Shown here: positions 23,102 through 34,904 of the stretch, piece by piece | How positions within the stretch are numbered: the first letter of the stretch is position 1 | How the letters are laid out: each line of letters opens with the position of its first letter | NCBI GenBank assembly: GCA_904066235.2 | Contig: CAJFCV020000003.1 | Span: 7,130,001-7,194,000 of the forward strand | Direction of reading: 5' to 3' | Length of the DNA: 64,000 nucleotides | From: Bursaphelenchus xylophilus | Taxonomy: Eukaryota; Nematoda; Chromadorea; Rhabditida; Aphelenchoididae | Notes under the pieces: generated by a model | Told to the model about the DNA's origin: nothing | Databases searched by the model: none | The model's input: only the letters and a program-made list of their open reading frames with translations | Position numbers and translations under genes: made by a program

Positions 23102-25714
23102 CTGCACGTCAAAAGTTTGGAACAGGCCAGATCTTCTTTGCGGCTTGAGATGGGAGTTTCATTTCTTTTTTATTAGAAGCTCCATGTATTAGGAACCTCA
23201 ATGAATACATAGCCATGGAAATCAGAAAGCTCGTTGGAGTTTTAAAAAAAATTTTAAAAAATAAGTGCGTCAAAAGTTTGGAACAGCTTTTGGAAGGTGA
23301 TTATAAACTTCGGGATGGAGGCAGGTATCTTCGCATTTAGTGTTTCTGGATGATGTATGGAATCGGCATGCCAATGGCATACTGATTTTCACCGATAAAC
23401 CCAAAATGAAAAAAATGCTTATTGAGCCAAAAACTACGGTCAAATTTGCGAAAAAATGAATTTTTTGGTTTGGGTTCTATATGTTATCGGTGTGTAAACG
23501 TTCTAAATTATTTAATGTGGTCGCACAATTGTACAAGGGCACTCAGATCTTCGCATGGGAACCATATCCGCACAGCATAATTTATGAAAAACTTGAGTTT
23601 TGCTATGAATCTTTATTTAATGTATTTTATATTTTTTATAGAGCGGCTTGGAGGCTAATTGGCTTTAACACCGTTATCGTGGAATAAAAAGGTGTCTTCA
23701 AGAAACAAAAACCCACGCTACTTGCAACATCCAAGGCCACATCTTTCAGATATTAAAAAAAATTTTGTCCCCAAAGTCAATATTCATATCGGACCCGGAT
23801 TTGTGGCGTGATAATTCGGAGAGTTGGTTTATAATACTGTATCGGTGTGATAACGATAAAGGCACTTAGTTTTAAGCCATGCAGCGGCTTCAAATCCGAG
23901 GTAAAAAATATGGGAATATTAACATTTCATATACCCGCTATTTTTAAAGATGTGGCCTTGATGTTGCAAATAGTGGCCAGGTTCTGATTCTTGAAGACAC
24001 CTTTTTATTCCACGATAACGGCGTTAAAGCCAATTAGCCTCCAAGCCGCTCTATAAAAAATATAAAATACATTAAATAAAGATTTATAGCAAAACTCAAA
24101 TTTTTCATAAATTATGCTGTGCGGATATGGCTCCCATGCGAAGATATGAGTGCCCTTGTACAATTGTGCGACCACATTAAAGGACCAGAAAAGGTATTTT
24201 TTGAACCGATTTTTTTATCGGCGTAATCAGGCAATTTCGTGGCGGGACCATCAAGGTATGTATGTGTTCTCGATTTTTAGAATGGAGAATAAACTTCTCC
24301 AGTGGATTTCAAATGGCCGATTGGCCCAGAAACCTTGATATACGTGCTGAATAAGATGTGCAGTCTCAGGAATTCTATGGAAAATCCTCATATAAGTGCG
24401 AAAATGATGTTGTACTTCATGAATTTTCAATTTTAGGTATCTCTTTCCATCGATTTACTCTGAACAAGGCGTCAAGTGCCTTGACGAATTCAAACACTAT
24501 TAATAGAGCATAATAACAAGATTTATTGCTTATTGAGGTTAGATTATTAAGGTTAGATTGAAATATTGATGGAAAAAAGAATCAACGATCGTGAGGCGAT
24601 AATTGTCCGTAGTGATGGCTGTGGTTCTAGTCTCCAGCATCGTAGTCTTTTCCCGACATACCAGGAACCTGAAATAAAATGAATACAAACAATCTATTGC
24701 CAAAAAGTTCAAGATTATTACCCAAAAAGCAAGTTTTAGCCAAAATTTTGATATTATCCATGGCAAAAGTGCATACTTCTGATAAAAACGGAGTAAAAAC
24801 ATGCTCTGTTCTGTAAAACGTGCATCAATGCCTGGACTACTCCATACAGTTCTTAACTAAAGCTCGGGCCCTAATTTCACTGATAAAAATTATATTATCC
24901 ATGATCCCGGTCTAAAAAACAAACAAAAAATGTAAAACTCTCACCTGTTCACCACGTTTCCCTCGACCATACCCTTCCACAGGTCCCGGATGCACAATCT
25001 AATCGATTCTAATTGTCCAATCTTTATTGCTCATGGAGAGATACCTAAAAAAGTAACTGAAGGGCAAAAAAACAACTTACATGAACGGTTTTGATGTTTT
25101 TCATCGAGTTCCTGGAATGACCCAGCTCATTCAACATGTGAAGCAATGTTTTTGGGCCAATCAGCCATTAAAAATTCACAGGAGAAGTTTATTCTCCATT
25201 CTAAAAATCGAGAACACATACATACCTTGATGGTCCCGCCACGAAATTGCCTGATTACGCCGATAAAAAAATCGGTTCAAAAAATACCTTTTCTGGTCCT
25301 TTAAATAATTTAGAACGTTTACACACCGATAACATAGAGAACCCAAACCAAAAAATTCATTTTTTCGCAAATTTGACCGTAGTTTTTGGCTCAATAAGCA
25401 TTTTTTTCATTTTGGGTTTATCGGTGAAAATCAGTATGCCATTGGCATGCCGATTCCATACATCATCCAGAAACACTAAATGCGAGGATACCTGCCTCCA
25501 TCCCGAAGTTTATAATCACCTTCCAAAAGCTGTTCCAAACTTTTGACGCACTTATTTTTTAAAATTTTTTTTAAAACTCCAACGAGCTTTCTGATTTCCA
25601 TGGCTATGTATTCATTGAGGTTCCTAATACATGGAGCTTCTAATAAAAAAGAAATGAAACTCATATCTCAAGCCGCAAAGAAGATCTGGCCTGTTCCAAA
25701 CTTTTGACGTGCAG
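23102..25714. mobile_element. TA-flanked foldback transposon, 2.6 kb
   Basis: Flanked by TA (23100-23101 and 25715-25716). Its termini start CTGCACGTCAAAAGTTTGGA and end with the inverse, a sequence typical of Tc1/mariner ends. The left arm runs 23102-23515 plus 24181 to about 24335, interrupted by another element. The right arm runs from about 25155 to 25714. The spacer (about 24336-25154) shows no transposase. Arms are nearly identical. A 62-codon frame in the right arm is an arm shadow and not a gene. Confidence 0.9.
23516..24176. mobile_element. TTAA-flanked MITE nested in the foldback's left arm
   Basis: A 661-bp element with inverted ends TGTGGTCGCACAATTGTACA, flanked by TTAA (23512-23515 and 24177-24180). 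Its own arms are about 250 bp (23516-23765 and 23925-24176). The right arm of the host foldback keeps the uninterrupted site with a single TTAA near 25312, so the insertion and its 4-bp duplication can be read directly. TTAA duplications are typical of piggyBac-type elements, but the termini do not obviously match a known piggyBac family. Confidence 0.88.
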
Positions 25715-25716
25715 TA

Positions 25717-26986
25717 TACATTGTTTCCCCTTTATCTGGGATAATATTACTTGCCAATTGATCAGATAGTTAATGTTTCAGACCATAAATTTTTCGGAAA
25801 GTAAAATTTTTGACGTTCCAAAAATAATAGTTGCATTTATAAATATAAAAATAAAACAAAACACTGTGTACATCCTTTTGTCCGTCTAATATCAATGGGG
25901 AATTGACATTTGACCTTTTGAGCGGTCAAATAAAACAATGGCCCTTAGGGCATGGGGCAAGAGCGGGGTTATACAAGAGATGGAAACATATATATCTCGT
26001 GTCTTATTTATATAATTATGCAAATTTAATGGTTCTTAAAAAGACAGTTTCGAAGGCCAGTTGCATTTTTTATGTCATCCGAATGTTATTCAGTTTAATG
26101 CTGGTGGTTTAAAGAGGTTATTTTGATAAAAATAATGAAAAAAATTCATGAAACATTTTGAAGACGCTCTTCACTAAAACGTAAAAAATTCAGACCGTCG
26201 ACCATTCACACAGAGATGAGATATCAGGGCGCTGCAAAGTGTAAGAGTTTGGCCGCCTTTGCAAATCTGTAGTCTTGTGTAGTGAGCGGTCATCTGGTTT
26301 GCTACTTTTTACATTTTATTACATAATCGATTAAACGCCCATTTTTACGCTGACATTACCAAAAGACGGATATAAGATGGATGTCTAGCATCCCGTTAAA
26401 TTCAATTTTATGTTCGCCATTACCACAACTGCAAACTTTTTAATGGCTGCAAAGTTTAGTCACTTTTTATTGTTATTTGGTATCCTATGATGACATTTTT
26501 AACAACATTTCCTGGTTACTACCTATTTCCGATTTCTTTGAGTGAAATATTTGGACTTTTTCGAAAGTCTGCTTCTCGATCCGAGTGAAAATCCCTCAGA
26601 ACAAAGTCAAATGAGAGTGAAAAAGCTTTATTGGCCTGACCAAGAAAATCCCCAAACCAACTGCCTCCGGACAAAACTGATTTTAAATCCGATCAAGGAT
26701 TCGTTTTTAATCTTTTCCCCCTGAAATTAATGAAATTTATGAGGTCATATTGATATATATAAGCTACCTGTTTATATTGATAGGACAAACAAATTGTATC
26801 TTAGATTTGCCATTTTTAATAAAAAAGAGCTAACTGTAAACTGAAGTACAAATAGCGTGAAAAAAAAGTTATAATATTAATTTTGGATAATGCCCTTGCC
26901 TTGCAGTTATCTGCTCTCTGTTGCCTCCTTCCACTTTAACTTTCTAATCTCCTACCACATAAACTGATCATTAAACCCGTGAATAA
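25717..26986. other. Intergenic, nothing recognised
   Basis: AT-rich sequence. A 60-codon frame at 26542-26724 has no splice context or family resemblance. The promoter of the following plus-strand genes presumably lies at the right end. Confidence 0.4.
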
Positions 26987-27274
26987 ATGGCCACTTTGGC
27001 GCTATTTTTTCTTTGGGTTTATGTCCCCATCCTCGCCTGGGCCAAGTTGTTTTCCGAAGAGAAAAGATTGATTACATATTACCGTGTTCATCTTGGTCAT
27101 ACAACATTTTTAATGCTATTTCTACGTTGGCAGAGCGTTCTTTCTTACAAAGTTCGCTTATCTTCTTGCCTTTGCATTAATTTTTCCCAATATTACCACC
27201 ATTTTACGATTACATTTCAGATATATGCAAAGGCTCGGCTTGATGGTCAATTTGATGGCCACAGAGTGGTCTAG
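26987..27274 (+). CDS. Possible small membrane protein
   Basis: An ATG-initiated frame of 95 codons. It can also be read as two exons (26987-27151 and 27221-27274) giving 72 residues, because 27152-27220 is 69 bp, ends in TTTCAG and keeps the frame; its donor GTTCGC is weak. The N-terminus is one hydrophobic helix (LALFFLWVYVPILAWAKLF) followed by basic and aromatic residues, ending KARLDGQFDGHRVV. I do not recognise the family. The stop lies 75 bp before the start of the TPM-domain gene on the same strand, a spacing seen in nematode operons. Compositional evidence is modest; it could be non-coding. Confidence 0.4.
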   Translation: MATLALFFLWVYVPILAWAKLFSEEKRLITYYRVHLGHTTFLMLFLRWQSVLSYKVRLSSCLCINFSQYYHHFTITFQIYAKARLDGQFDGHRVV

Positions 27275-27348
27275 AGAGACAAAGCCCATCCGTTTACTAA
27301 GGGCTGATTAGCTAAAAGTGGAGAAACACAAATTGTGTGTCACTCAAC

Positions 27349-28516
27349 ATGAAGTACACCTGGTTGTTATTGAGTTCACTTATCTGGAGGTTGGTCAGAG
27401 CGGGTAAAGACTGGACAAACTCCGGCTATCCGGACATTCGAGGACCCACTTATGGGATGTGTAATGTGAATATCAGCTCTACGCAGATCCTCTATCTCTG
27501 TGATCCTGATAACATTGTGCCACCTCCGGACCGTAAGTCTATTTTAGTCACGTATTAAATTATATTTGATTGGAGGTATCAAATTGAATTCGATGATGGA
27601 GAAACTGGCTGTAGAGACACCGTGCCCCTGCCAACGACGTTCCCAATGTTCTTCGGGTAGCAATCGTATTACCTCTTTTCACGGGTTTATTGTGTCTATA
27701 GCTCTTGTCAACAACCTTCAAATGAATTTCCACAGTCCATCCGAACAGTAAGTTAATTTAAAAGTATTTCTAAATCTTTTTCAGACAATTGACTGACCGT
27801 GCCGGCTCTTTTTGTAAGACTTTGGAAGGGCGATGGGCCTTAGGGGATTGTGGGAATTCCGTCTTAATCTTTGTTTGGCAACATTACAAAAAAGTAAGTA
27901 AAAAAAGCAGTGTGGATTAACAATTACAGTTAATAATTTGGCCTGCTCGTCTGGCCGAGAGATATGTCACTTTGGAGGAGCGAAAAAGGATAATAAGTAA
28001 TGTAAATGACTTGATTCAGACGGATCGATGGGCCGAGGCTCTCGAAACTGTAGTGTGTAAGTGAACTATCACGATTATTAGAGTCAACAATATAATTTTA
28101 GCTGACATTGAAAAGGAGCTTAAAGGAGAGCCAGAGGATCGGGTGGATACCGGAACTCTTTCCTTGATCATCGCTGTGGGAGTAGCCAGTCTCTTGACAA
28201 TACTGATTACTTGTAAGTTACCTGAATCTATAAGCTACCGTCTAGGCTGCGTTTGTGCATTCCGATGTTGTGGAAATCTGACTCCAGAAGACGATACAAA
28301 ATCTCTCAGTCACAATGACAGTAGTTTCGCCTCTTCTCTGAACCAAGTAAGCTCTATAATATCAGGGTAATCGTAGTTTAGAAGCCATTTGTCCGCAACA
28401 ACTTTGTACGCCGTTCAGAAAGCCGATCACCCAAATTTCCGCTTCGAAGTGCAACTTTATCGCTGGAGCCGGCGCCGCTCAATTACATCCTCGAATCCGA
28501 CACCACAGTGGTGTAA
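27349..28516 (+). CDS. TPM-domain membrane protein (MOLO-1-like family)
   Basis: Single-pass membrane protein with an extracellular TPM fold, the family that includes the nematode acetylcholine-receptor auxiliary protein MOLO-1. Exons: 27349-27532, 27576-27747, 27785-27893, 27930-28056, 28102-28346 and 28382-28516, giving 323 residues in phase. A signal peptide (KYTWLLLSSLIWRLVRA) leads into LCDPDNIV, TPCPCQRRSQC, GFIVSIALVNNLQMN and LGDCGNSVLIFVW, the TPM pattern. One membrane helix (LSLIIAVGVASLLTILITC) follows, then a Cys-rich and Ser-rich cytoplasmic tail. The region 28213-28245 looks like a 33-bp intron (GTAAGT to TCTAG); its removal keeps the frame and gives 312 residues. The acceptor at 27575 (TTGGAG) is weak but gives the right frame. 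AATAAA lies at 28532-28537. The subfamily is uncertain. Confidence 0.8.
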
Positions 28517-29077
28517 ACTGTATAGCTTCTAAATAAATGTTTCCAGCTAGATTGTTCGTTTATGTCATTCCCAAGTAAACCCTGAATGGTTGGCATTACA
28601 CAACAACCGTTTCCAATCTCCGTTTCACAGTGCAATTCCGAATTCTGCCATTCTGGCTGCACTGTGCGTTAAAAACACGTTTTTCCTAACAATAAGACTC
28701 GAGGCCATACCTGGAAGTCATTTTTTAAACTAGTCATTGCGGTTCGAATAGGCCTAAAAATTCCGAAACTTGATTCGACACGGTTGCAAACATTTTTTTT
28801 TAAAACTAAACTTGGTTGGCACTCCCCTCAGTAATCCCTTTTTTATGCGTTGTTTTATAAATCGTGTGACTATGAATAACTTAATAAAGACTAGTCTATA
28901 GTTTCAATCTTTTCATGGCAACTGCGCATCATTTGTGGATGTTTTCGTCCTAGAGCCGGAACAACGAACGCCAATTTTCTGGCATTGCGTCTTAAGCAAA
29001 AATAATTCCTCCATAGTTTTGCAAAGCCAAGTTTTACGTTGGAAATTTTTTATAATTAGTCTGCGAGGGAGAAGACT
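28517..29077. other. Intergenic
   Basis: Between two plus-strand genes. It begins with a short 3' UTR and then AT-rich DNA. A small hairpin-like stretch at about 28627-28667 carries CACAGTGCA and TGCACTGTG, words shared with the GCACAGTGC repeat family. Nothing else is recognisable. Confidence 0.4.
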
Positions 29078-30066
29078 ATGAAGAGGCATTACGATGAACC
29101 AAATCCTTTCTTACCAGACATCAAGAGGACCATGGAGAAAGTTCCGGATGCCGGCCAGAAACAGATTGTGCGGTATGTTTTCGTTCTGAACAGTGAGTAC
29201 CTATTCTTCGAAGTGTCTATTTATCTTCTATTTCAAGGTTCAAGCGCAATTTTGTATCTTTGGATGCGTATACTAGGCACAAAATGATGGTAAACACATA
29301 CTTGCTCAATGTAAAAGGAGCAACAAATACATTACAAAGAGATAGTTCGAAAGACAAAGGAGTGTACGATGTCGTAAAGGTAGTTATTTCAATGTTTATT
29401 TTGGAATTTAGCTGTCATGCAAGTTGTAATTTCCTACTTCTGCAGGAAAATCATCGGTTTCTCTGGGGCGATGAAGATCTCACTGATGTGGCTAAAAACT
29501 GGGACAAACAGCTGGCAAAGAGGTACTACGACAAGTTGTACAAGGAGTACTGCATCGCTGATCTCTCCAAATTTGAGAAGAATAAGATTGGGCTTCGATG
29601 GAGAACAGAGAAGGAAGTTGTTAATGGGAAAGGTCAATTTGAATGTGGTGGGAAACACTGCGAGAAGAAAAAGAAGTTAACGAGCTGGGAGGTTAATTTT
29701 GCCTATGAGGAACATGGAGAGAAGAAGAATGCATTGGTCAAGGTCAGGTTGTGCCCAGAATGCTCTCTGAAATTGAATTTCTTTTCTAAAAAAAAGAAGA
29801 TTAAGAAAGAAAAGGAGAAACGGAAGAAGAAGCACAAGAAGAGGAGGCGAGAATCTTCATCAGAGTCAACTTCAGAAGCCGAAGAACCAAGTTCGAGCCA
29901 AGCGAAAATAAAAGAAGAGGTTGATGACATCAGGAAAGGAGAACATCAAAATAAGAAAGTCGACGACGAAGCCGAAGAGATCTGGTCGAAGCCGGTGTCT
30001 GTAAATGAAGAAGAGCCGAGTGTGGAGGATGACATGGAAAGCTTCTTCGATGATTTGTTGTTATAA
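29078..30066 (+). CDS. fra10ac1: FRA10AC1 homologue
   Basis: Nuclear protein of the conserved FRA10AC1 family, which has been linked to the spliceosome. Three exons close in phase to 285 residues: 29078-29172, 29238-29379 and 29446-30066. The diagnostic block runs from RNFVSLDAYTRHK through ENHRFLWGDEDL, KRYYDKLYKEYCIADLSKF and SWEVNFAYEEHGEKKNALVK to RLCPECSLKLNF. Two Cys pairs (CGGKHC and CPEC) could bind zinc. After that comes a long Lys/Glu-rich low-complexity segment with KKKHKKRRRE-type nuclear signals, ending in an acidic tail. Length is close to the human protein (about 315). The second acceptor is TTTCAAG, slightly unusual, but it is the only one that keeps the conserved frame. Confidence 0.93.
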
Positions 30067-33000
30067 ACTTGTTGCGTTTGATTGTAAATATTGTTGAATA
30101 TACTGAAATTGTAATAATTTTTTGGTTTGTTTAGTGTCGAGAAGGAACCCGTCTGAGTTGTTTCTGACCATACTATAGTCGAAACTACTGAAAAGCCAAT
30201 TCCGATTCGATTAAAACCCGAGGCAAAGAAAACCTTTGAACCCTGCAAAAGAAGACAATGAATGTACGGGATCGTTTTTTGCTTTTTTGGGTTTGACTCT
30301 CGAAGTGAAGGAATAAATGCGAGCTTTCTGAACCTTTTTCGAATAACCTGTAGTTTCTGCGGGGTCAGACTTCCAAATCTGAAATTTAGACTCTTTCCGG
30401 ATTTCTTTTTTGGTCCATTCGTTTCCTAACTTTTCGTTTATCTGCTGGGAAAACGGGTTCATCTCTGCTAAAAGTCATGGAGTACGATAAAAGAGAAGGA
30501 TGAGGTCGTAGTCTGTTAGCCAGGGACTCAACGTCGGTGTTCGCTTGGATCTTGTCCGTGTAATCGATCACAAACAAACGAGCGTCAGTCCTTAATAAGA
30601 CTTTTTTTCTAGTGAGTATTTGTAATTCGAAGTGTCTTCCATGCAGATATGTAAAGTTACTAAGTATGTGACATAACTTTTTTTTTTGATTTTGATGATT
30701 CTGTGTTTCTTAATACATGAACTGAGAAATGCGACTTGTTATTGCAGTCACAAGGACATCGGAATACGGCTGAGTCACGGCTTCTTTTATGCGTCAGCTC
30801 TTGCTCTTAAGAGTATTTGCGCTTCATATTCCCGTTTTACAATTTGGGGATCCTTGATCTAGTTCGGGTTTAGTGGTAGTCAATGTTGGGTTACCTTGTC
30901 AGTCCTGTCGGATCATAATCTATGTCGGTTGTTTACACTTTCAATTGGATGTAAGATTACGTATTGGATTAATACATTAGAGATGCGGTAACATATTAAA
31001 ACTCCATTTTTTAGAGTATCAAAGAGTACTGTACCTTGTAATGCGAGTAGATTAATCGGGATTGTCGGTTTCAACGCCGAGAGAAATATTTAGGCGGATT
31101 TAAGGCCCATTATAATTGTAATGCTATTTGGCAGCACGAACTAATCTGTGAACATAAATGTTGTAATTACCATAATCCACAACTTGTAATCGTTTTTGTC
31201 CTGAGACTGCCCTTGTCCTACTTTTATGCTCAATTTTGTTTTTCATTAGATTTTACATCTTAATGCTTTAGAATGCACTTCTCAAATTAATCACCTTGCA
31301 TTTCCATCGTTCTTTCATGCGTATAATTTGTGTTTGTGGATGTCAGATCTATTCTCGTACATCTTGTGCTCTTATAGGGAGATTGATTTGTCTGGGAATT
31401 CCGAATAAACGCATCTTTTTAATTTTTATGGTTCTTGATTTGCATTTCTCTTCTTTTTGACTGTAATTTATGAGACGATATACTGTTAGCAACTGATATA
31501 TAGATTTATTGTTAGATGTCAAACATGAACCCTTTATTTTTCATATTCCAGTAGATTTGTAAGCCCTTTCTGTTTACAGCGCACTTAAGATGGAATATTT
31601 TTATTCTGAGACCTACGATGTGTGATATATTAAAGATTACTGTGCACAAACACGGGGCGCCAGCACAAACTCCATCACGAGTCCGAGGTTCCTCTCGTAA
31701 AAACAAACAATTACTTTCCGATCTCCTCTTAGACTGTCCACATCTATTGGTTTTAATTTTTCAGATGATTTGTAGGATAGTATTTTTACAATGACAGACA
31801 TCACTGCTCCGGGAGACACTTTTTCAGTCCAACTATTAACATTTTTCTAAACTTTCACCGCGGCATTTTTGATCACTGATGTTGTAGATACTGCTACAAA
31901 TGTATCTAAATGTATTCTCATATTCATCGGACATAATACACGCATAGTAATCCTATCGACCCCTTGTAAAAGGAATAATTAAAAGATTGGTCTTGAATCT
32001 GTTGATGTTCAAAGTATGGAGTGGATTTGTTGTTTGAAGGTGCAGTCTCTCTTTGCAGAACTTTTCAAAAACAATGGTATATTCCAACGTAATTATAAAT
32101 ATGATGTCATTCGAACTGTAATGACGTCTGATTTCCCACAAAGAAAGAGGGTAGGGTTTGTTTATTTGCAAAATGTGTATTTTGAAGGGTCTGGACTACT
32201 GTAATTTGATAAACAATCCCATCAAAACTTTCCTTTTGCTGGTTGAACCTTTCATTAGTTTATAACAGAGAAACGAGTACTTTTCTGTCTTATGAGATGT
32301 CTATGTGAATACCAGGCTTCATTCTTTCGAAAAAATAAACCAGACGTTTGTTTTCGGAAAGTGGAACAGCGAGCATGGATATTGTGCGAGATGAAGAGTG
32401 TATGCACCCTTCCTTATTTATTGCCTAAGGCTTCCAATTCGTAGCTTTTACGGACCCTGATCCCAACACTTTTTGGCGGTTTCTGTCTACTTTATCAATC
32501 ATCTGTCGTCTTTCCTAGAATTTGTAGTTTTCGATTATAAATGCATAAAGAAGCATAAATATCTGCACACGTCTTTGTCGATTATTCATGACCTTTGGTT
32601 TCGACATTTTTTGAAGGCAAAGTGATGCTGCTTTAGCTATTTGAAGGCATGGAAAGGATCCACGTTTGTCATACTATCACGAAATACTTCAAGTATCTTT
32701 AAACAGGGGATATCCGGTCCTGTGTCGTTAATCTTCTCTTGTAACATTTGGGAACATTCTTAAAGCCATGTCCGGCACAAAATACAACAATTGGTTCTGC
32801 TCAGTTTATGTAGTTTAATATGGTATTTTTATTGGGGAAAGGGCTGTACTTTGATAACACCTCTGTTTATGTATGTTATTTGGAGGGAGATAATCGTGAT
32901 ATTTGAATGAATTACATTGTTTGACGCCACAAACAAGGAAGACAAATCTAATGGAAATTTGTGTTTTGTATCCGCTTTCAAATTAGAGGACTGTTCTTAC

Positions 33001-33938
33001 CGTGAACTTTTTAGGAAGTTCTCCTTTGTATTTCACTTTTATTTTTGATATTTTTTCGTATTTTTTACCCTTGCCCGACTAGACATTGTTATCTTTGTTT
33101 TGCAAAATGAACTTGACGAATCCACAAATTCTTTTGCAAGTAATTACTGTACAGTGTTATTTCTGGGAGTTTGTAAAAGTCCAAGCAATTTGGGAGAGTT
33201 GTTTTGGACTCGACAAAAAGAGTTCATTGGAGATCTCTTGTCCTTTGTCGAGAATTCGAGGGTTCTCAGGGATTACGTGGAAAGTGTGTCTGTCGTTTCC
33301 TTTCTTTTGCAATTATAAAATAGGAACTTGCAAAATTAAAGGATAAGTGCAAAGGTTTAGGTTGCGTAACAAAATGTTATTCATAATTGTGGAGGAACTG
33401 AAAAACTTAAAATGTAATAAAAAACACGTCACTGTAAACTTTCCACATGTCTTTTACATTACAAATTCAAAAATGTATTTTGTTTAATTGGCTCTTTTTA
33501 AGTCATCAGACTGTAAATTTTTATGCGTTTTTACAAACAAAAAGTCCTTTTACATCAATGGAATTTGAATATTTTAAAGTTTGCCGACGGCATTTGGTCT
33601 TTTTTCAAGTATATTTGGAGGATTCAGAAGGAGTAAGAGCATTAAATGGCTGGTGTTGTATTATAGTTTAGGATTAAAGTCCAAAGATTTCTGGTGGATT
33701 CGTGTGAGCCTTCAAACTGAGTTTGTGTTGTTGTGTCCACCTTGTTCGCAACTATAATTAATTTAATTTTATCTCCCTTTATAAATTAATTTCATTTTAC
33801 GCTCAGTGCCCTTAACATTGGAATTTTGACCTTACAAGGGAATGGACTTTATGTGTAAATCGATTTTGACTTGGGACATAGTCAGATCGAAAGGTGTGTG
33901 GTAGTCGATTATTCACTTGGGGGGAAATCTCTGCGCGG
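30067..33938. other. T-rich gene-free region
   Basis: About 3.9 kb with strong plus-strand T bias and no supported exon. A short 3' UTR of the FRA10AC1 gene is at the left. Two overlapping minus-strand frames at 30211-30577 have somewhat coding-like base use but no recognisable domain or splice structure. The rest resembles intronic or regulatory DNA. Confidence 0.4.
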
Positions 33939-34499
33939 GGCTTCAAAGCCGAGAAAATCGGCTTCAAAGTTTGGACGAAAATCAAAGGAAAAGGATAGGG
34001 ATCCCGGAAAAGGAGCCATAAAAAGTGTGAAGCAGTGGCCGAGTGGTCAGTGCGCTCGCTTTTTGCGCAAAAGGTCGCAAGTTCGAATCTGCTTCCATTC
34101 ATAACTTTTTTAAACAAAAACTTCTATTAATTTTTTCCCCTTGAACTCGATTATCGATGCAAGAAGTATATTTTAAACGGAACCTTTCCATTTTCAACGG
34201 CTTTGCACCTTCCCTTTACAGTTTTAGACCGCAGAGCACAACATCAACCTGATGTATTCAAAAACAACTTTCCACTTTTTTAAATGTACAGCCGGATTAG
34301 CACGAAGAAAGCAGAAGTAAAAAACGATAATAATGATTTGAGCTTGGAAACACTCGAACCTGCAACCTTTTACGCAAAAAGCGAGCGCACTTACCACTCG
34401 GCCACTGCTTCACACTCTTTATAGCGCCTTTTCCGGGATCCCTATCCTTCGATTTTCGTCTAAACTTTGAAGCCGATTTTCTCGGCTTTGAAGCCGAGA
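33939..34499. repeat. Inverted pair of tRNA-like (SINE-type) repeats
   Basis: Left copy about 33939-34095 (plus) and right copy about 34335-34499 (minus) are inverses. Each has GGCTTCAAAGCCGAGAAAAT, then GGATAGGGATCCCGGAAAAG, then a tRNA-like head. The head starts GAAGCAGTGGCCGAGTGG, a perfect RNA polymerase III A-box context, and ends GTTCGAATC or GTTCGAGTG, a B-box. GAAGCAG and CTGCTTC in the left copy could pair, but no room remains for a T-stem and the anticodon arm does not fold normally. These are therefore tRNA-derived repeats or pseudogenes and not working tRNA genes. Confidence 0.75.
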
Positions 34500-34904
34500 T
34501 TTGGTCGTGTTAATGATACTAAGAAAAGAGTACTATTCTGATAAGACATCATTGTACTTATAGTTTGAGCAGCTTAAAAAAAGATATAGTTTTAAAACGG
34601 AGACAAAATAAAAATTTCTAAACACTTTACAATCTTGCCTTTGGATCCTTCAAATTAAAATATTTGGCGACAAGATTTGAACTTAGAGCTGATACGTGCT
34701 GCAAAAAGTAGCAGTTGTACTTACAAAGTTTGGTTGACATTCGTTTTGTTTGTTTAATTGCAGAACGGTTTGTGGACCGCGAAAGCAAAAAATCTAGAAT
34801 TTTGTGCTGTGATTTTGTGTGTCGTAATTGTTTCGTTTCGAAAGTAGGCGCTGCTCTGAAATTGTAGGTTCCTTTTTGTAATTCTCATAATATTGGTCCA
34901 GCCG

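Noticed and set aside
30211..30577. Minus-strand gene with two overlapping frames
   Set aside because: Base use is mildly coding-like, but there is no coherent exon chain, start or known domain. It could be a decayed gene; evidence is too thin to annotate.
34023..34104. Functional tRNA gene
   Set aside because: A- and B-boxes are present and GAAGCAG/CTGCTTC could pair, but the T-stem has no 3' strand and the anticodon arm does not fold. The second copy is also degenerate.
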